A model generated the notes under the pieces. That model was not told the origin of the DNA and did not search any database. It was given only the letters and a program-made list of their open reading frames with translations. Below, one piece after another: positions 62,132-64,000 of a DNA stretch of 64,000 nt. This stretch comes from RYN-230 sp963829725 (GTDB lineage: Bacteria; Actinomycetota; Actinomycetes; Streptosporangiales; Streptosporangiaceae), in the NCBI GenBank assembly GCA_963829725.1, contig CAWHJW010000017.1:198970-262969 (forward strand), given 5' to 3'. Every line of letters begins with the position of its first letter. Positions within the stretch are counted from its first letter, which is position 1. The position numbers were made by a program, and so were the translations under genes.

Positions 62132-63769
62132 TCAATGAGCTACTTCATCGCTACTTATCCCGGACGCCTTTCCGGACGGCTGGTAGCCAGCTCGTAGCAG
62201 TGCGTAGCTGACGGCTTCCTCCAGCGCGTGCCAGGACGCGGCGATGATGTTCTCGTCCACCCCGACAGTGCTCCAGGCGCCGTCGGCCGCGCCGGTGCCG
62301 TCGCTGGAGGTGATGAGCACCCGGGTCACCGCGCCGGTGCCGTGCGATCCTTCCAGGATGCGGACCTTGTAGTCCGCCAGCTCCAGCCGGGCCAGCTCGG
62401 GATAGAGCCGCTCCAGGGCCATCCGGAGAGCCTTGTCGAGTGAATTGACCGGCCCGTTGCCCTCGCCGGTGGCGACGATCCGCTCGCCCTTGGCCTGCAG
62501 CTTGACGGTGGCCTCGCTGACCACTTCCCCGCCCGGCCGCTGCTCGACGATGACCCGCCACGATTCCACGGTGAAGTGGCGCAGTTCCTGGCCGGCCAGC
62601 TCGTCGCGGAGCAGCAACTCGAACGAGGCGTCCGCGGCCTCGAAGGTGTACCCGCGGGCTTCCAGGTCCTTGACCCGGTTCACCACCCGGCCAACCGTGG
62701 CCTTGTCGCCGGACAGGTCGTAGCCGAGCTGCTTGCCCTTGATCTCCACGGACGCCCGCCCGGCCATGTCGGAGACCAGCATCCGCATGTCGTTGCCGAC
62801 CAGCTCCGGGTCGATGTGCTGGTAGAGCATCGGGTCGACCTTGACCGCCGAGGCGTGCAGGCCGGCCTTGTGCGCGAAGGCCGAGTGGCCCACGTACGGC
62901 TGGTGCGTGCTCGGCGTGACATTGGTGACCTCGCTGATGGCGTGGGCCACCCGGCTCATCTCGGCCAGGCAGCCCTCGGGCAGCACCACCTGGCCCTTCT
63001 TGAGCTGCAGCCCGGCCACGACACTGAACAGGTTGGCGTTCCCGGCCCGCTCCCCGTAACCGTTGGCGCAACCCTGCACGTGGGTGACACCTGCGTCCAC
63101 CGCGACCAGGCTGTTGGCCACGGCGCAGGCGGTGTCGTCGTGGCAGTGGATGCCGAGCCGCGCGCCGGTGGCCGCAGCCACGGCGCTGACCGCGTCGCCG
63201 AGCTCACCGGGGAGCATGCCCCCGTTGGTGTCACAGAGCGCCACCACGTCCGCGCCAGCCTCGGCGGCCGCGCGGACCACTTCGAGCGCATAGGCCGGCT
63301 TCGACCGGTACCCGTCGAAGAAATGCTCCGCGTCCAGGAACACCCGCCGGCCCTCGGCGCGCAGGTGACTGACGGTGTCGCGGATCATCGCCAGGTTCTC
63401 GTCCAGCGTGGTCCGCAGCGCCAGCCGGACATGCCGGTCGTGACTCTTGGCCACAAGAGTCACGACCGGCGCCCCGGACTCGCGCAGGGCGGCGACCTGG
63501 GGGTCGTCGGCCGCCTGCACGCCGGGTCGGCGGGTCGCGCCGAACGCGGCGAGCTGCGCGTGCCGGAGATCTAGGTTGGTCCGGGCCTGGCGGAAGAACT
63601 CGGTGTCCTTGGGGATGGCCCCGGGCCAGCCGCCTTCGATGAAGCCGACGCCGAACTCGTCCAGCCGCCGGGCGATCGCCAGCTTGTCGGCAACGGTGAG
63701 GCTCAGCCCTTCCTGCTGGGCGCCGTCGCGCAGCGTGGTGTCGTAGACATGGAACGCGTCATCCATCAT
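62132..63769 (-). CDS. cimA: (R)-citramalate synthase
   Basis: The enzyme condenses acetyl-CoA with pyruvate to give citramalate, the first step of the pyruvate route to isoleucine. The 545-residue protein has the DRE-TIM barrel start YDTTLRDGAQQEGLSL, a metal-binding HCHDD-type motif (IHCHDDTACAVANS), GCANGYGERAGN, VGHSAFAHKAGLHASAV and the C-terminal LeuA regulatory domain. The pattern is that of CimA-type rather than LeuA-type enzymes. The 180-bp leader has an Ile-codon attenuator. AAGG lies before ATG 63769. Confidence 0.92.
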   Translation of the reverse strand: MMDDAFHVYDTTLRDGAQQEGLSLTVADKLAIARRLDEFGVGFIEGGWPGAIPKDTEFFRQARTNLDLRHAQLAAFGATRRPGVQAADDPQVAALRESGAPVVTLVAKSHDRHVRLALRTTLDENLAMIRDTVSHLRAEGRRVFLDAEHFFDGYRSKPAYALEVVRAAAEAGADVVALCDTNGGMLPGELGDAVSAVAAATGARLGIHCHDDTACAVANSLVAVDAGVTHVQGCANGYGERAGNANLFSVVAGLQLKKGQVVLPEGCLAEMSRVAHAISEVTNVTPSTHQPYVGHSAFAHKAGLHASAVKVDPMLYQHIDPELVGNDMRMLVSDMAGRASVEIKGKQLGYDLSGDKATVGRVVNRVKDLEARGYTFEAADASFELLLRDELAGQELRHFTVESWRVIVEQRPGGEVVSEATVKLQAKGERIVATGEGNGPVNSLDKALRMALERLYPELARLELADYKVRILEGSHGTGAVTRVLITSSDGTGAADGAWSTVGVDENIIAASWHALEEAVSYALLRAGYQPSGKASGISSDEVAH

Positions 63770-63844
63770 GACCTTGGTCCGTCTCTTCCCGCGGCTCTGG
63801 CGCCGCTGCCGGGTAGCTGTCCTCGCGCTGCCTTGGCTGACCGC

Positions 63845-63877
63845 AAAAAAAGACCCCTCGCGGTATGCGAGAGGTCT
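63845..63877 (-). terminator. Attenuator terminator in the cimA leader
   Basis: On the minus strand GACCTCTCGC pairs with GCGAGGGGTC (one bulge) over a short loop and is followed by seven T residues. It lies between the leader peptide stop (63905) and the cimA start (63769). A preceding GCGCGTCGGC / GCCGACGCGC pair could form the competing structure. Confidence 0.85.
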
Positions 63878-63904
63878 GCGCGTCGGCGGGTGCGAGGTAA
63901 GTCG

Positions 63905-63949
63905 CTAGGTGCCGACGCGCCTGCCGATAATGATGCGGCCGGACGTCAT
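63905..63949 (-). CDS. Isoleucine-rich leader peptide of cimA
   Basis: The 14-codon frame encodes MTSGRIIIGRRVGT. Its three consecutive Ile codons (ATC ATT ATC) are the expected sensor for an isoleucine-pathway gene. When charged tRNA-Ile is scarce, the ribosome would stall on these codons and allow the antiterminator to form, so that cimA is read. There is no perfect ribosome site, and the start lies close to the probable transcription start. Confidence 0.75.
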   Translation of the reverse strand: MTSGRIIIGRRVGT

Positions 63950-64000
63950 GCACCCAGTGTGACACATCACCCTGAGTGCTCGCACCGCGATTGGTCCCCA

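Noticed and set aside
1..64000. Prophage, integrase or secondary-metabolite (PKS/NRPS) cluster
   Set aside because: No integrase, capsid, portal, ketosynthase or adenylation-condensation modules were found; the single ligase lacks a carrier domain.

Overview
The window is high-GC DNA with actinomycete gene content: GTG starts, tightly overlapping operons, a DevR-type regulator, a DUF2630 protein, and the gltX / fumarylacetoacetase-like / cimA set with tRNA-Gln and tRNA-Glu close by. It looks like chromosomal DNA of a large-genome filamentous actinomycete, possibly Streptosporangiales or a relative. The lineage is inference; no rRNA gene is present.

Layout. 0.3-2.7 kb: a tandem pair of secreted GH26-like glycosidases. 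2.7-7.9 kb: a decay zone with an IS1634-type transposase broken by frameshifts, a hybrid histidine kinase starting right after a (GGA)12 tract, remnants of other PAS kinases and an IS4 remnant. 8.0-13.6 kb: a four-gene overlapping minus-strand operon for a synthase-type exopolysaccharide (GT-C glycosyltransferase, cellulose-synthase-like GT2, GH26-like lipoprotein, UDP-glucose dehydrogenase). 14.5-16.5 kb: a divergent receiver/kinase-like and DevR-like pair. 16.5-19.9 kb: broken carbohydrate genes (sugar ABC permease, GH3 tail) around an intact CE7 acetylesterase, then a broken DUF4143 ATPase. 20-31 kb: DUF5996 protein, large LuxR ATPase regulator, a PAS kinase whose frame depends on an 8-bp repeat, a coupled amidohydrolase and acyl-CoA ligase, a STAS protein and an enolase. 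31.4-38.4 kb: a copper island with CsoR, a copper P-type ATPase split by a frameshift, a membrane-SCO1 fusion, a lipoprotein and a 22-bp-phased repeat operator candidate. 39-49 kb: a frameshifted kinase, two small HTH-like proteins, a PQQ-propeller lipoprotein, an ABC-2 exporter, an NB-ARC/TPR protein and an APC permease. 49-53 kb: duplicated VOC genes with SDR scars, an F420-oxidoreductase-like protein and a probable sulfur-sensing HNH type IV restriction enzyme beside tRNA-Glu.

From about 53 kb the DNA becomes more core-like: tRNAs, gltX, a fumarylacetoacetase-like gene, DUF2630, SDR, MFS and cimA. The cimA leader contains a 14-codon peptide with three consecutive Ile codons followed by an intrinsic terminator, which is a textbook attenuator layout.

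Two themes stand out. One is a glycan theme: three GH26-like proteins, a polysaccharide synthase operon and several decayed sugar-use genes. The other is the number of genes broken by short repeats or single-base shifts (kinase at 25.9 kb, DUF985 at 54.1 kb, copA at 37.07 kb, kinase at 40.0 kb). These are either active decay or slippage, or partly sequencing error. No CRISPR array, prophage or plasmid origin was seen.
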